From positions 9,217,378 through 9,281,377 of the forward strand of contig JAJHZJ010000061.1 of assembly GCA_023548195.1 (NCBI GenBank): 64,000 nucleotides of DNA, read 5' to 3'. This stretch comes from Bettongia penicillata ogilbyi. Taxonomy: Eukaryota > Chordata > Mammalia > Diprotodontia > Potoroidae. Position numbers and translations under genes: made by a program. The notes beneath the pieces were generated by a model. That model worked only from the letters and a program-made list of their open reading frames with translations, was not told where the DNA came from and ran no database searches. Positions within the stretch are counted from its first letter, which is position 1. Each line of letters starts with the position of its first letter. Positions 1 to 9,283 of this stretch are shown here, piece after piece.

Positions 1-181
1 GGAAATATCTTTTGGGTGAGAAACAGATGTCAGGACCCTAACTTGAAAAGTGGCATGTCTCAATTCTAGATGACAATTCCTCTAAATGATTTTCATTCTC
101 ATAATTTTTTTCTATTAATTTGTCAATGACCTTTCCAGTTGCCAACCTGGAAAATTCAGTATGGGTTGACTTGAACCAAAA

Positions 182-191
182 GAGCAGCATT
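182..191. repeat. Target-site duplication, left copy (L1 at 192-838)
   Basis: gagcagcatt is repeated exactly at 839-848, on the other side of the antisense L1. Confidence 0.7.
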
Positions 192-838
192 TTCAATTTT
201 TTCTTATATAATATCAATTACATGTAAAAATAATTTTAACATCCTTTTTTTCTTCACCTTTTGCGTTCCAAATTTTCTCCTCCCCTCCCCCTTGAGAAGG
301 CAAGCAATTTGACATAGGTTATACATGGGTAGTCATGCAAAACACATTTCCGTGTAAGTCATTCTATGAAAGAGATCACAGAGTAAAAGTAAAGAAAATA
401 TCTTTGATCTGATTTCAGGCTCTACCACTTCTTTCTCTACAGATGGACAATAGCACCTTTCATCACAAGTCCTTCAGAATTGTCTTGGATCATTGTATTG
501 CTGAGAATACCTAAGTTATTCATAGTAGATCATCATATAGTATTGCTGTTACGGTATACAATGTTCTCCTGGTTCTGCTCATTTCACTTTGCATCAGTTC
601 ATATGGGTCTTTCCATGTTTTTCTGAGATCATCCTGCTCATCATTTCTTAAAGCACAGCAGTATTCCATCACAATCATAAACCACAACTTGTTTAGCCAT
701 TCCTCAATTGATGGACATTCCCTCAATTTCCAGTTCTTTGCCACCACTAAAACAGCTGCTATAAATAATATTGTACACATAGATCTTTTTCCTTTTTGTT
801 TTTTATCTCTTTGGGATAAAGACCTAGCAGTGGTATTT
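192..838 (-). mobile_element. L1 LINE, 5'-truncated copy (ORF2 C-terminus + 3' UTR)
   Basis: Read on the minus strand, this holds the last part of an L1 ORF2 followed by its 3' UTR. The frame at 520-780 is open for 86 codons and contains FIAA..VVAKNWKL, CPSIEEWLNKLW and MEYCCALRN, which align by eye with the C-terminus of mammalian L1 ORF2p. The 3' UTR shows the G-rich stretch near 280-300 (C-rich on plus) and the ending also seen at 51.4 kb. A 10-bp direct repeat, gagcagcatt, lies at 182-191 and 839-848, so both insertion ends are defined. The copy is dead: no reverse transcriptase or endonuclease domain remains. Confidence 0.88.
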
Positions 839-962
839 GAGCAGCATTCCCCCCTCCATCACTAGGAATAAGAATCCTGTCCTGAAACCTCTATCACTCA
901 CCTGGGACATGTTACAGAAGTCTGAAAAGCCTTTGTCTGGTAGCCCTGTCACATTTGTCTCT

Positions 963-975
963 GAAACTGCAAATG
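963..975. repeat. Target-site duplication, left copy (half-L1)
   Basis: gaaactgcaaatg is repeated without mismatch at 3914-3926. It brackets the whole half-L1 and implies one target-primed insertion of a full-length RNA. Confidence 0.92.
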
Positions 976-1716
976 GGGGGGGGGGTGGAGCCAAGATGGC
1001 GGAGTAGAAAGACACACATATGCATAAAATACCTGTGGAAAGGGACTCTCAACAAATTTTGGAGCAGCAGAAGTGGAGAACAACAGAGTGGAGGAGATTT
1101 CCAGCCCAGGATGACCTGAAAGGCCTACAGGAAATGTCTGTTGCACTGGCATGGGCGTGGAGCAGAGCCCAGCCCAGCCTTGGCCATGAGATGCGGCATG
1201 GCTCTGGGAGGACACCTCAGGGGCGGAATCTACAGTGGCAGCAGCAGCAGTGGGTATGCAGATCCCTCAACCCACAGGTGCCAAAGGTCAGTGACAGGTT
1301 TTTTTCAGCTGGCCAAGAAGGGAGAAGGGCCTTCCCATAGCTCCGGCCTCAGGCAGCAGCTGCACAGGCCACATTGGTCAGGCAGCAGCAGTTCCCACGG
1401 CAGCCCCTACAGCAGCCTGCATCCATTATTGGATGGTAAAAAACCTGGGGGCACTGAGGAGCTGACTTTTACCTGAGCCCTGTGTAGAGGCCCTGAGGGA
1501 GCTGGTCTTTATCTCACACTGAATGGCAGTGGAACTGGAGGCCAGGTGGCTGTGGAGAGGAAACTGCTAATATTCTGAGCACAAAAATCTCTTTCTGCTC
1601 CCAAACCAGTGTACATGCTTGATTGTACCACCTTGGAGGAACTGAGATCTTACAGATTCCCAGAGTATACCCTGCTCTTGACAAAGGACCCAAAAGTCAA
1701 GTAACTGGTTGGGAAA
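976..1716 (+). promoter_or_regulatory. L1/HAL1 5' UTR (internal promoter region)
   Basis: This GC-richer leader starts with the G run and gccaagatggcgg, which contains a YY1-like core (AAGATGGCGG) as in many mammalian L1 promoters. It aligns in outline with the antisense leader at 34742-35490: both carry acacacatatg, caacaaatt, and an accacag/acccacaggyg block. CAG-rich stretches at 1238-1250 and 1384-1425 give short open frames that are not genes. Promoter activity is inferred from family knowledge. Confidence 0.7.
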
Positions 1717-2812
1717 ATGCCCAAAAAAGGGGAAAAAAATAAGACTATATGAGGTTACTTTCTTGGTGAACAGATATCTTCTCCTATCCTTTCAGATGAG
1801 GAAAAACAATGCTTACCATCAAGAAAAGACATAAAAGTCAAGGCTTCTGTATCCCAAACATCCAAAACAAATATTCAATGGTCTCAGGTCATGGAAGAGC
1901 GCAAAAAGGATTTTGAAAATCAAGTAAGAGAGGTGGAGGAAAAACAGGGAAGCAAAATGAGAGAGATGCAAGAAAAGCATGAAAAGTGGGTCAACACCTT
2001 GCTAAAGGAGATCCAAAAAAATGCTGAAGAAAATAACACCTTGAAAAATAGGCTAACTCAATTGGCAAAAGAGGTTCAAAAAGCCAGTGAGGAGAAGAAT
2101 GCTTTAAACAGCAGAATTAGCCAAATGGAAAAGGAGGTTCAAAAGCCCACTGAAGAAAACAGTTCTTTAAAAATTAGAATGGAAAAGATGGATAATGACT
2201 CTATGAGAAACCAAGAAATCACAAAACAAAACCAAAAGAATGAAAAAATAGAAGATAATGTGAAATATCTCATTGGAAAAACAACTGACCTGGAAAATAG
2301 GTCCAGAGAGGACAATTTAAAAATTATGGGACTACCTGAAAGCTATGATCAAAAAAAGAGCCTAGACATCATCTTTCATGAAGTTATAGAGGAAAACTGT
2401 CCTGATATTCTAGATTTCTATTCAAAATAAATATTGAAAGAATCCACTGATCACCTCCTGAAAGAGATCCAACAAGAGAAACTCCTAGGAACATTGTGGA
2501 CAAATTCCAGAGTTCCCAGGTCAAGGAGAAAATATTGCAAGCAGCTAGAAAGAAACAATTCTAGTATTGTGGAAATACAATCAGGATAACTAAAGATCTA
2601 GCAGCTTCTACATTAAGGGATTAAAGGGTGTGGAATAGGATATTCCAGAAGTCAAAGGAACTAGGACTCAAACCAAGAATCACCTACCCAGCAAAACTGA
2701 GTATAATACTTCAGGGGAAAATATGGTCTTTCAATGAAACAGAGGACTTTCAAGCATTCTTGATGAAAGACCAGAGCTGAAAAGAAAATTTGACTTTCAA
2801 ACACAAGAATGA
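1717..2812 (+). pseudogene. L1-type ORF1 (RNA-binding chaperone), broken
   Basis: The start at 1717 gives MPKKGEKNKTI and then an in-frame TGA at codon 12; the copy at 34.7 kb reads glutamate there. The largest open piece is 1891-2430 (179 codons). It carries a long heptad coiled coil with three ~21-residue repeats (NNTLKNRLTQLAKEVQK, NALNSRISQMEKEVQK, and a third EENSSLKIRMEKM), then the start of the RRM-like region (NRSREDNLKIMGLPES). After the TAA at 2428 the same reading continues with stops through IRITKDLAAS, PRITYPAKLS and WSFNETEDFQAFL, the C-terminal domain of L1 ORF1p. In live elements this protein trimerises and coats the L1 RNA. At least five stops make it non-functional. Confidence 0.85.
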
Positions 2813-2950
2813 AGAGAAGTATGAATAGGTAAATAGCAAAGAGAAGTCATAAGGGACTTACTAAAGTTGAACTACTTATATTCCTACATGGAAAGACAAT
2901 ATTTGTTACTCTTGAAACTTTTTTCGGTATTTAGGTAGTTGGTGGGATTA

Positions 2951-2994
2951 CACACACACATACACACACACACACACATACACACAGAGAGAGG

Positions 2995-3036
<42 letters not shown>

Positions 3037-3061
3037 TAGACAGACAGACAGGCAGGCAGAG
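2951..3061 (+). repeat. Compound microsatellite (CA)n-(GA)n-(CAGA)n inside the half-L1
   Basis: CACA/CATA repeats pass into GA repeats and then CAGA repeats, ending in a short GGCA run. It sits just after ORF1, inside the 3' UTR, so it was either carried by the source element or grew after insertion. Confidence 0.95.
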
Positions 3062-3861
3062 AGCACAGGGTGAATTGGGTGGGGATGGGATCATATCTTA
3101 AAATAATGAAGTTAAGCAGTGAGAGAGAAATATATTGGGGGGGGAAATGGAATGGGGCAAATTATCTCTCATAAAAGAGGCAAGTAAAAGTCTTTTCAGT
3201 GGAGGGAAAAAGGGGGGAGGTGAGAGAAAAAAACATGAAGCTTACTCTCATCACATTTGACTAAAGGAAGGAATAAAATGCACACTCATTTTGGTATGAA
3301 AACCTATCTTACAATACAGGGAAGTGGAGGAGAAAGGGATAAGCAGGGTGGGGGGGATGAGGGAAGGGAGGGTAATGGGAGGAAGGAGCAATTTGAAGTC
3401 AACACTCTTGGGGATGGACAGGGTCAAAAGAGAGAATAGAAGAAATAGGGGGCAGGATAGGAGGGAGGGAAATATAGTTAGTCTTATACAACATGACTAT
3501 TATGGAAGTCATTTGCAAAACTACACAGATAGGGCCTATATTGAATTGCTTGCCTTCCCAAAGGAAATGGGTGGGGAGGGAGGGATGGAGAGAAGTTGGA
3601 ACTCAAAGTTTTAGGAACAACTGTTGAGTACTATTCTTGCTACTAGGAAATAAGAAATACAGGTAATGGGGTATAGAAAGTTATCTGGCCCTACAGGACA
3701 AAAGAGAAGATGGGGATAAGGGACGGGAGGGATGATAGAAGGGAGGACAGATTGGTGGTAGGGATAATTAGAATGCTTGGCATTTTGGGGTGGGGGAGGG
3801 GAGAAATGGGGAGAAAATTTGGAACCCAAAATTTTGTGGAAATGAATGTTGAAAACTTAAA
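3062..3861 (+). other. Half-L1 3' UTR, purine- and G-run-rich
   Basis: The plus strand is strongly purine-biased, with many GGG/GGGG runs (for example 3137-3165, 3340-3385, 3568-3592, 3786-3812). It ends with ggaacccaaaattttgtggaaatgaatgttgaaaac-like sequence, the marsupial L1 terminus, before an A-rich tail. Such G-rich polypurine tracts are typical of mammalian L1 3' UTRs. Open frames here are compositional. Confidence 0.75.
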
Positions 3862-3926
3862 TAAAAAAAGTTTAAATACAAAAGAATAAAAACTCAGCTG
3901 ATTATAAAAAAAAGAAACTGCAAATG

Positions 3927-4324
3927 CTGATAAAAATATCCTATTATCAGAAAAGGTCAGATTTCCAGTCTCACAGTGACTTGGCACTTAGAGCGAAAAG
4001 GGGTCATTTTAAAGTAGCCACTCTTCAGATTATTGTTGCACTTTTAAGCTTCAGTGTTGCTTTCTGTTGAATATTTATGGCCCTCCAGTTTCCTGAAGGA
4101 CCTGACATATGATTTGTAAGGGCTGCTGTTTTCTAACTGTTCAGCTCTTTGTTCTGCCATCATCGGATGTGGCCTGTTTGTTAGAAAGCTACATCAGAGG
4201 AGCCCTGACTGAATGATTATTTAAAACTTGAACCTCCTCTGATTTTGTCTGCTCTCAGGCATCTAAATGGGATAGTGCTCTCAGGACTCAGGGAAGAGTG
4301 GACTCCTCTCAGAACTCTGAATTT
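3927..4324. other. No feature recognised
   Basis: Non-repetitive by eye. It contains no open frame of note and no clear splice-site arrangement. Confidence 0.5.
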
Positions 4325-4326
4325 CA

Positions 4327-4605
4327 GTCCCAGCCTTTGCTACTTAATATCCATATAATCTTAGACAAATCACCTCATTTCTCAGAGTCTCAGTTTTCAC
4401 GGCTGTAAAATGAGTGGGTGGGACTAGATTTATTTCAATTCATCAAATATGTATTACTCAACTACTATGTGTGATACAGTCTTCTAGAGGCAATAACAAA
4501 AATGAAACAGTCCCTGCCCTCAAGATGCTTCCATCCTGCAAGGAAAGCTCTTCAATGCTGATGATCCTCAAGGTCCTTCCTAGCTCATGTGATCTATAAA
4601 ATAAG
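4327..4605 (+). mobile_element. MIR (CORE-SINE), split by an L2 fragment
   Basis: The left part has the MIR core (cttagacaaatcacctcatt, ctgtaaaatgagtgggtgggactagat). The right part resumes with gatcctcaaggtccttcctagctc. Between them, about 4433-4550, lies antisense L2 3' sequence (aaatatgtattactcaactactatgtg, cagtccctgccctcaa). Confidence 0.75.
4433..4550 (-). mobile_element. L2 LINE 3'-end fragment inside a MIR
   Basis: Reads as the reverse complement of the L2 terminus: tactatgtg..acagtc...caacaaaaatgaaacagtccctgccctcaag. Its position inside MIR sequence makes it the younger of the two. Confidence 0.7.
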
Positions 4606-4934
4606 GCTACTATTACTCAGTTACTTATCTCATAGGTTCATGGGAGAAAGTACTTCATAATGTCCTCAATTAATGTGAGTTGTTGGGACTATTATTGTTG
4701 TCACCTTGGTGAGTTGTTAAAGACGTACCATGGAAGTAAAGGCTTAAATGATAATTAGATCAACTAAAGGCCCCAGGCCAGACTCCATGCTCTAAAGGAG
4801 GATGAGAAATATGTTTTCCTTCCCATTTAGAGGGAATCCAGTTAAATATCAACTATCCACCAGTTTTCCTTGAGTCCAGTCATATTTATTCTTGAGGTAG
4901 CTAATTAGGTTTAGTCTGGGAAGTAGGGCTAGAA

Positions 4935-5095
4935 ACATAGAATGTTACAGTTGAAAGGGACTTTATAGGTTAGCTAGTGCATTTTACATGTGAGGAACCT
5001 AGAAAGGTGATTTCTCCAAGGTCACACAGCTGGTAAATGGCAGGGAGAGGAGCACACTGAGATCTTCAGGCTCTCTGTTCCGTGATATCTTCACT
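4935..5095 (-). mobile_element. MIR (CORE-SINE)
   Basis: Antisense MIR hallmarks: gaaagggactttataggttagctagt, ttacatgtgaggaacctaga, caaggtcacacagctggtaaatgg. Confidence 0.8.
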
Positions 5096-5254
5096 AACAC
5101 TTGCCATCTCTGATTCTCGGTACAGCAGTTTTTGTCTGTGGAATCTAGTGGATTTTTTAGGGCCTCATCAGCCACAAGCACTATGTTGCTAACTCAAGTT
5201 GAGGCCATGGTCCACTATGACTTCAGATTCTTTTTTTTCTTTATATGCCTTCCA

Positions 5255-5312
5255 GTGCTTAGTGTAGTATCTACACATAGTAGGTGCTTAATAAATGTTT
5301 ATTAACTGCTGT
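5255..5312 (+). mobile_element. L2/MIR 3' tail
   Basis: cagtgcttagtgtagtatct..acatagtaggtgcttaataaatg is the shared L2/MIR terminus in sense orientation. Confidence 0.75.
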
Positions 5313-5401
5313 TCTGAGCTCTTGGAAAGGGTTGAACCAAAATCATGAAGGGGAAGGAAGGAGCCGGTAGAAGAAAACACTTAGCTTCTCTAAATATGTT
5401 C

Positions 5402-5407
<6 letters not shown>

Positions 5408-5452
<45 letters not shown>

Positions 5453-5465
5453 ATCTATCTATCTA

Positions 5466-5516
<51 letters not shown>
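5408..5516 (+). repeat. Compound microsatellite (TC)n-(ATCT)n-(CA)n-(TA)n
   Basis: About 20 TC units, a short ATCT stretch, then about 20 CA units and a TATATA end. Confidence 0.97.
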
Positions 5517-5517
<1 letters not shown>

Positions 5518-6065
5518 GTCCAGACTAACTATATACCCCAGGATACTGAAAAACATGCACATATGGTGATTGAATTGCTGGTGACAACTTCTGAGTGAGG
5601 CTAGAAGAGATGTTAAAAGGCAGAAAATGAACAATATCCTGATTGTTTTTTAAAAAATAGGTTCTGGAAATTATAAGCCAGCAAGTTTGGCATTGATTCC
5701 TGAAAGAATTGCAGAATAGTTATCCTATTAATGGGTTTTGTGCACTTAGAAAGGGAAATGGTGATCAGTATGACCTGCAGCATAGGTCAGGACCATAAGA
5801 AACTTCCTTTCCATTTTGAAATGGTTACTAAGTTAGGAAATCATTAGAGTGCTACACATGTCCTGTATAAAAGCTGGATGATAGCAGAATGCCCTGGATT
5901 TGTATTTAGGCCCAAAGAGTGCTGATGAACGAATCAAGATCAACCTGGAGAGAGGCTTTTCCTGGGTTCTGGCAGGGGCTTTAGCTTTGATCCTGCCCTG
6001 CCATAAAACTCTGTCCTTTGTTCAGTTGTGTTATTAGAAAATAGTATGTGCCTTCAAGAAGGGGC
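5517..6065. other. No feature recognised
   Basis: Moderately AT-rich single-copy-looking sequence with no repeat, RNA gene or convincing exon. Confidence 0.45.
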
Positions 6066-6069
6066 TGGG

Positions 6070-6302
6070 GAGTTCAATGGCACAGTGAATAAAGCACAGG
6101 ACCAGGAGTCCAGAAGACCCAAGTCCAAATCTGTCCTGACACTTACTAGCTGTGTGACCCTGGGCAAGTCACTTAACCCTGTTTGCCTCCGTTTCTTCAT
6201 CTGTAAAATGAGCTGGAAAAGGAGATGGCAAACCACTCCAGTATCTTTGCCAAGAAAACTCCAAATGGGGTCACAGAAAGTCAGACATGACTGAACAAGT
6301 GT
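6070..6302 (+). mobile_element. SINE-A (tRNA-derived)
   Basis: tRNA-like head (ataaagcacaggaccaggagtc, box-B-like region near 6115-6130), core with actagctgtgtgaccctggg and ctgtaaaatgagctggaaaa, and the SINE-A end caaatggggtcacagaaagt..gacatgactgaac. A pol III-type promoter is expected from the family; no TSD is obvious. Confidence 0.9.
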
Positions 6303-6414
6303 TAACCTCCTGGGGTTGTTGGAAATCTCTTTCCAAAACTTAAAGCAATTACTTCTAAGTTGGTGACTATTATGATGATAATTTTTAAAACATTTTACCC
6401 TATGACTTATATGA

Positions 6415-6720
6415 ATGAATCAGTTAGTCAAGAAACATATATTAAACACCTCTTCTTTGCTGGGGAAAATAATACAATTGAGTTAAACCATTAGTATTAC
6501 TATGAAGCATACATTCTAATAGCGAAACAATGACATATAATTATGTGCAGAATTAATACAAATACATGGAAAGTAGTTAAATACAAAGTAGTTTGGGAGG
6601 TGGGGCACTAGTGATTGGAGGGGATCAAGAAAAGCTTCACACTTGGCACTTGAGCTGTTTATTAGAGGAAGAGAAGGATTGTGTAAGGCGCAGGTGAGGA
6701 GATTGTACATTTCAGGCTTG
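6415..6720 (-). mobile_element. L2 LINE 3' region, degraded
   Basis: gtcaagaaacatatattaaacacctc...catacattctaatag is antisense L2 terminus. Weaker L2-like similarity continues to about 6720. Confidence 0.55.
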
Positions 6721-6904
6721 GGGGATAGTGAATATGAAGGTCAAGAATAGAAGGTAGAGGGTCACATATCGAAGATAAAAATGGCATGTTTATCAAAATT
6801 CTGGGCTACATAGAGCTGGGAGAAATAGCTTGAAATATTGTGAAAGAGAATTTAGGATCCCAAGAACAACTCAATAAGGGCTGACATAATAGGCTAAATC
6901 TAAT

Positions 6905-7735
6905 AAAATAAAATAAACAATAATATTATTAATCATAATAGCATTTGAATAGTGCAGAGGTTCCCAAACTTATTTGGACTACTGCCTCCTTCTCAAAAGA
7001 AAAATTACTCAGCGTATCCCCTGGAATCTACTTGCTTTAAACCTTTCTTTTGAAATTTGCATCATTTCAAAAATATATAATGCGTCTTAAATTTAATAAT
7101 TTATTGTAAATTTGTGAGGTTTTCTTGCATTAAAATTTGGATGATGCAATGTTGCATCATGTAACCATAGAGTATCACGTTATAAATAAGTCACACACAC
7201 ACGCATATTTCTGCTGATGCATGCTGGACTTCCCGACAATGCACAACATATGCTTGTCTGCCAACACTTGCTTGTTAAGACTTCTAGGTTGCCTTGACCA
7301 CTGATAGGTTATAACTTGCATTTTATGTGTTTATTTGGATAATAATCACTATGACTTTAATTCTATTACACAACAGATGAAACATGTACAATTGGTTTTT
7401 AAAATTTTTGTTTTCTTCTCTTTTTTCCTTATGCTTCCCCTACCCCCTATTTTTATTCAATGCCCCCCAATTCCATCTGAGGCTACTACCCCCCAGCATT
7501 CCAGCACCCCTCAGGTGGAAGTATCACCCACTTTGGGAACCTATGAATAATGCTACAAGTGCCTTACATCTGTTATTTCATTTGATTCTCACAACTAACC
7601 CTGGGAGATAGGTGCTACTAGTATCTCTATTTTACAAATGAGGAAACTGAGGCAAAGAGAGGTTAAATAACTTTCCCTGAGTCACACTAGTAGCTAGTGT
7701 GAGGCAGAATTTAAACTTATATCTTCCTAGTGGTA
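6905..7735 (-). mobile_element. CORE-SINE/MIR, split by a hAT element
   Basis: The left piece 6905-6954 (aataatattattaatcataatagcatttgaatagtg) joins the right piece 7545-7735 (gaataatgctacaagtgccttacatctg..cctgggagataggtgct..gaggaaactgaggc). The interruption is the hAT element at 6955-7544. Confidence 0.8.
6955..7544 (+). mobile_element. hAT-type non-autonomous DNA transposon
   Basis: The left end is cagaggttcccaaact and the right end reads ctttgggaacctat, an imperfect inverted repeat of ~14 bp with the CAGNGGTTCCCAAA pattern of hAT/Charlie elements. It is flanked by near-identical 8-bp repeats, gaatagtg (6947-6954) and gaataatg (7545-7552); the register is ambiguous by 1 bp. It contains no transposase. 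The host is an older CORE-SINE, which continues on both sides. Confidence 0.78.
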
Positions 7736-7831
7736 TGTTGATAAATGTTTAACAACTAGATGTGGGGAGTGGGGGGGTATGTAGGCAAGACTCATTTTTA
7801 AGTTTAAAGTTTTCTTCATTACCTTCTAGAT

Positions 7832-8012
7832 CAGAAGTGTCAAATTTGCAGCTGCAAAACTACAAAGTAGGGCCCTATCTACATTTAGATGTAATTGGAA
7901 AATAGTTAACAAAATAAATAAATTTACAATACATAGACAATGTTAAATTGTGGTTTTCTAAGCCAATATTCCACCAGTAGGGATTTGTTTCTATTTGAAT
8001 TTGACAACACTG
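7832..8012 (+). mobile_element. hAT-type MITE
   Basis: The left end cagaagtgtcaaatttg and right end tttgaatttgacaacactg form inverted repeats. The flanks ttctagat and gtctacac resemble the nTCTAGAn target preferred by hAT-Charlie elements (5 of 8 shared). There is no coding capacity. Confidence 0.65.
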
Positions 8013-8020
8013 GTCTACAC

Positions 8021-8170
8021 AATCCATAGAACAATAAATCAAACCCTGGTTCATAGCATTTGCCAATTTCTGAAGTATAAATGCTCACATAAAAAATTTT
8101 ACAACTGGCTCTTGGGAGCTGGTACAATTTGGCACCAGTATATCCCTGGATCTTCCTGTCTTCAAACATA
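8021..8170. repeat. Unassigned dispersed repeat, copy 1
   Basis: acaataaatcaaaccctgg...tttgccaatttctgaag.ataaatgctcac matches 37757-37870 with spaced similarity over more than 100 bp. I do not recognise the family. It directly follows the MITE and could be part of a longer element. Confidence 0.5.
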
Positions 8171-8264
8171 ACACTCTATCCTCTATGCTGCCCAGGTGTC
8201 ATAGAATGACTTGTACTTTTGTTAGCACAGGGAATTCTAGGTTGAGTATGACTTAAGTAAGTCC

Positions 8265-8400
8265 TAAGGAGCTAGTTGTTTGGGGCACAGGCAACTTATC
8301 TGACTTGCCCGCTGATAATTGCCAGAAGTAAGATTGGAACCTACTTCTTCCTGAATGCAATTTCAAGCTCTATCCACTTGGTCACACAACCTCTCCAAAA
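8265..8400 (-). mobile_element. SINE/MIR fragment, degraded
   Basis: tggggcacaggcaacttatctgacttgcc..aagattggaacctacttcttcctgaatgcaa..tatccacttggtcac fits an antisense tRNA-derived SINE head. Confidence 0.5.
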
Positions 8401-8449
8401 TTAAATATAATAAAAATAAGTGTTAAGTCCTACATTTGGGTGGAAAAAA

Positions 8450-8945
8450 AACCTGCCCATGTACAGCATTTCTGCAAAAAAGTCTTAAGATCTTGGTGGT
8501 CTATAACCCAATATGAAATGACAATGAGATATAATTAAGATAGTTTCCAGAGTAAGGAAGGCAATATTCCTATTGCATTCTGTATTGTTCAGGATAAGCC
8601 TGATGCCCAGTGCTTAATTCTGAGCACCATATTTTAAAAGGGGTTTTGACAATAGATGTCACGTCCAAAGGAGTGTCTCCAGAATGGGGAGGGAACCCAA
8701 CACAATATTCTATGGGAACTGGTGAAAACAACCAGGGGCATTTAACTTGGAAAAAAGAAAACTTAAGGGGAATGTGTTAACTATCTCCAAATGGCGGAAG
8801 GCTTGTCATATGGAAAAGGAATTAGGAATAGGAATTCAGGCCAATGGAGAGAAGCTACAGGGTGGGGGGAGGCAAATTCTGGTACAAGATGAGGAATAAT
8901 TTCCTCACATTTGGAGCTATTTAAAAATGACCTGCCCTCCCTAAA
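8450..8945 (+). mobile_element. CR1/L3-type LINE 3' region
   Basis: Resembles the CR1 3' region: gcccagtgcttaattctgagcacc, cttggaaaaaagaaaact..aagggg, aactatctccaaatgg, ggcaaattctggtacaagatgaggaataatttcctcac, gagctatttaaaaatg. A second copy of the terminal part lies at 37300-37555. Confidence 0.65.
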
Positions 8946-8949
8946 TGTT

Positions 8950-9265
8950 TCCACAATCTGGGCTCCACCTACAATTCCAGTCCCATTTCATATTCTCCCC
9001 CTTCACACAACTTCCAATGGAGTCAGTCTGGCCACCTCTATTATCAAAGCAAGGATCAGGCACCATTTCATCAAGGAAACTTTTCCTGTACACCCCCATT
9101 GTTAGTACCCTCGACTTCTTGAAATTACTTTCTGTCAGTTTTGCATTTACTTTGTATTTTCTATTTGCATACATGTTGTATCACAAATAAAGTGTAAACT
9201 CCTTGAAGGCAGAGACAACTCTTTTTTTTTTTATTTTTTATTTCTATCTCCTAGGGCAGTGACTA
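8950..9265 (+). mobile_element. L2 LINE 3' UTR and end
   Basis: Contains the L2 progression of pyrimidine-rich text, tcatcaaggaaacttttcctgtac, then aaataaagtgtaaactccttgaaggcagagac and cctagggcagtg. Confidence 0.7.
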
Positions 9266-9283
9266 ACCTGTACATATCATTAT

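Larger units (their letters stand above)
976..3913 (+). mobile_element. ORF1-only L1 element (HAL1-type 'half-L1'), full-length insertion
   Basis: The element opens with a G run and ggagccaagatggcgg, the usual start of marsupial L1 5' UTRs. It continues with a ~740 bp 5' UTR and an ORF1 from 1717 to about 2812, then passes directly into a purine-rich 3' UTR ending in an A-rich tail at 3862-3913. There is no room for, and no trace of, the ~3.8 kb ORF2 with endonuclease and reverse transcriptase. A perfect 13-bp TSD shows that this is the inserted form, not a later break. HAL1 elements are known as L1 derivatives that keep only ORF1 and depend on reverse transcriptase in trans. Internal deletion of a full L1 RNA is the alternative. 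Confidence 0.85.

Noticed and set aside
1020..1476. Two overlapping 106- and 111-codon frames
   Set aside because: They lie in the 5' UTR of the half-L1 and are rich in Ser/Gln from CAG runs; no independent gene.
2884..3066. 60-codon minus frame of Ser/Leu/Cys-Val repeats
   Set aside because: Translation of a microsatellite.
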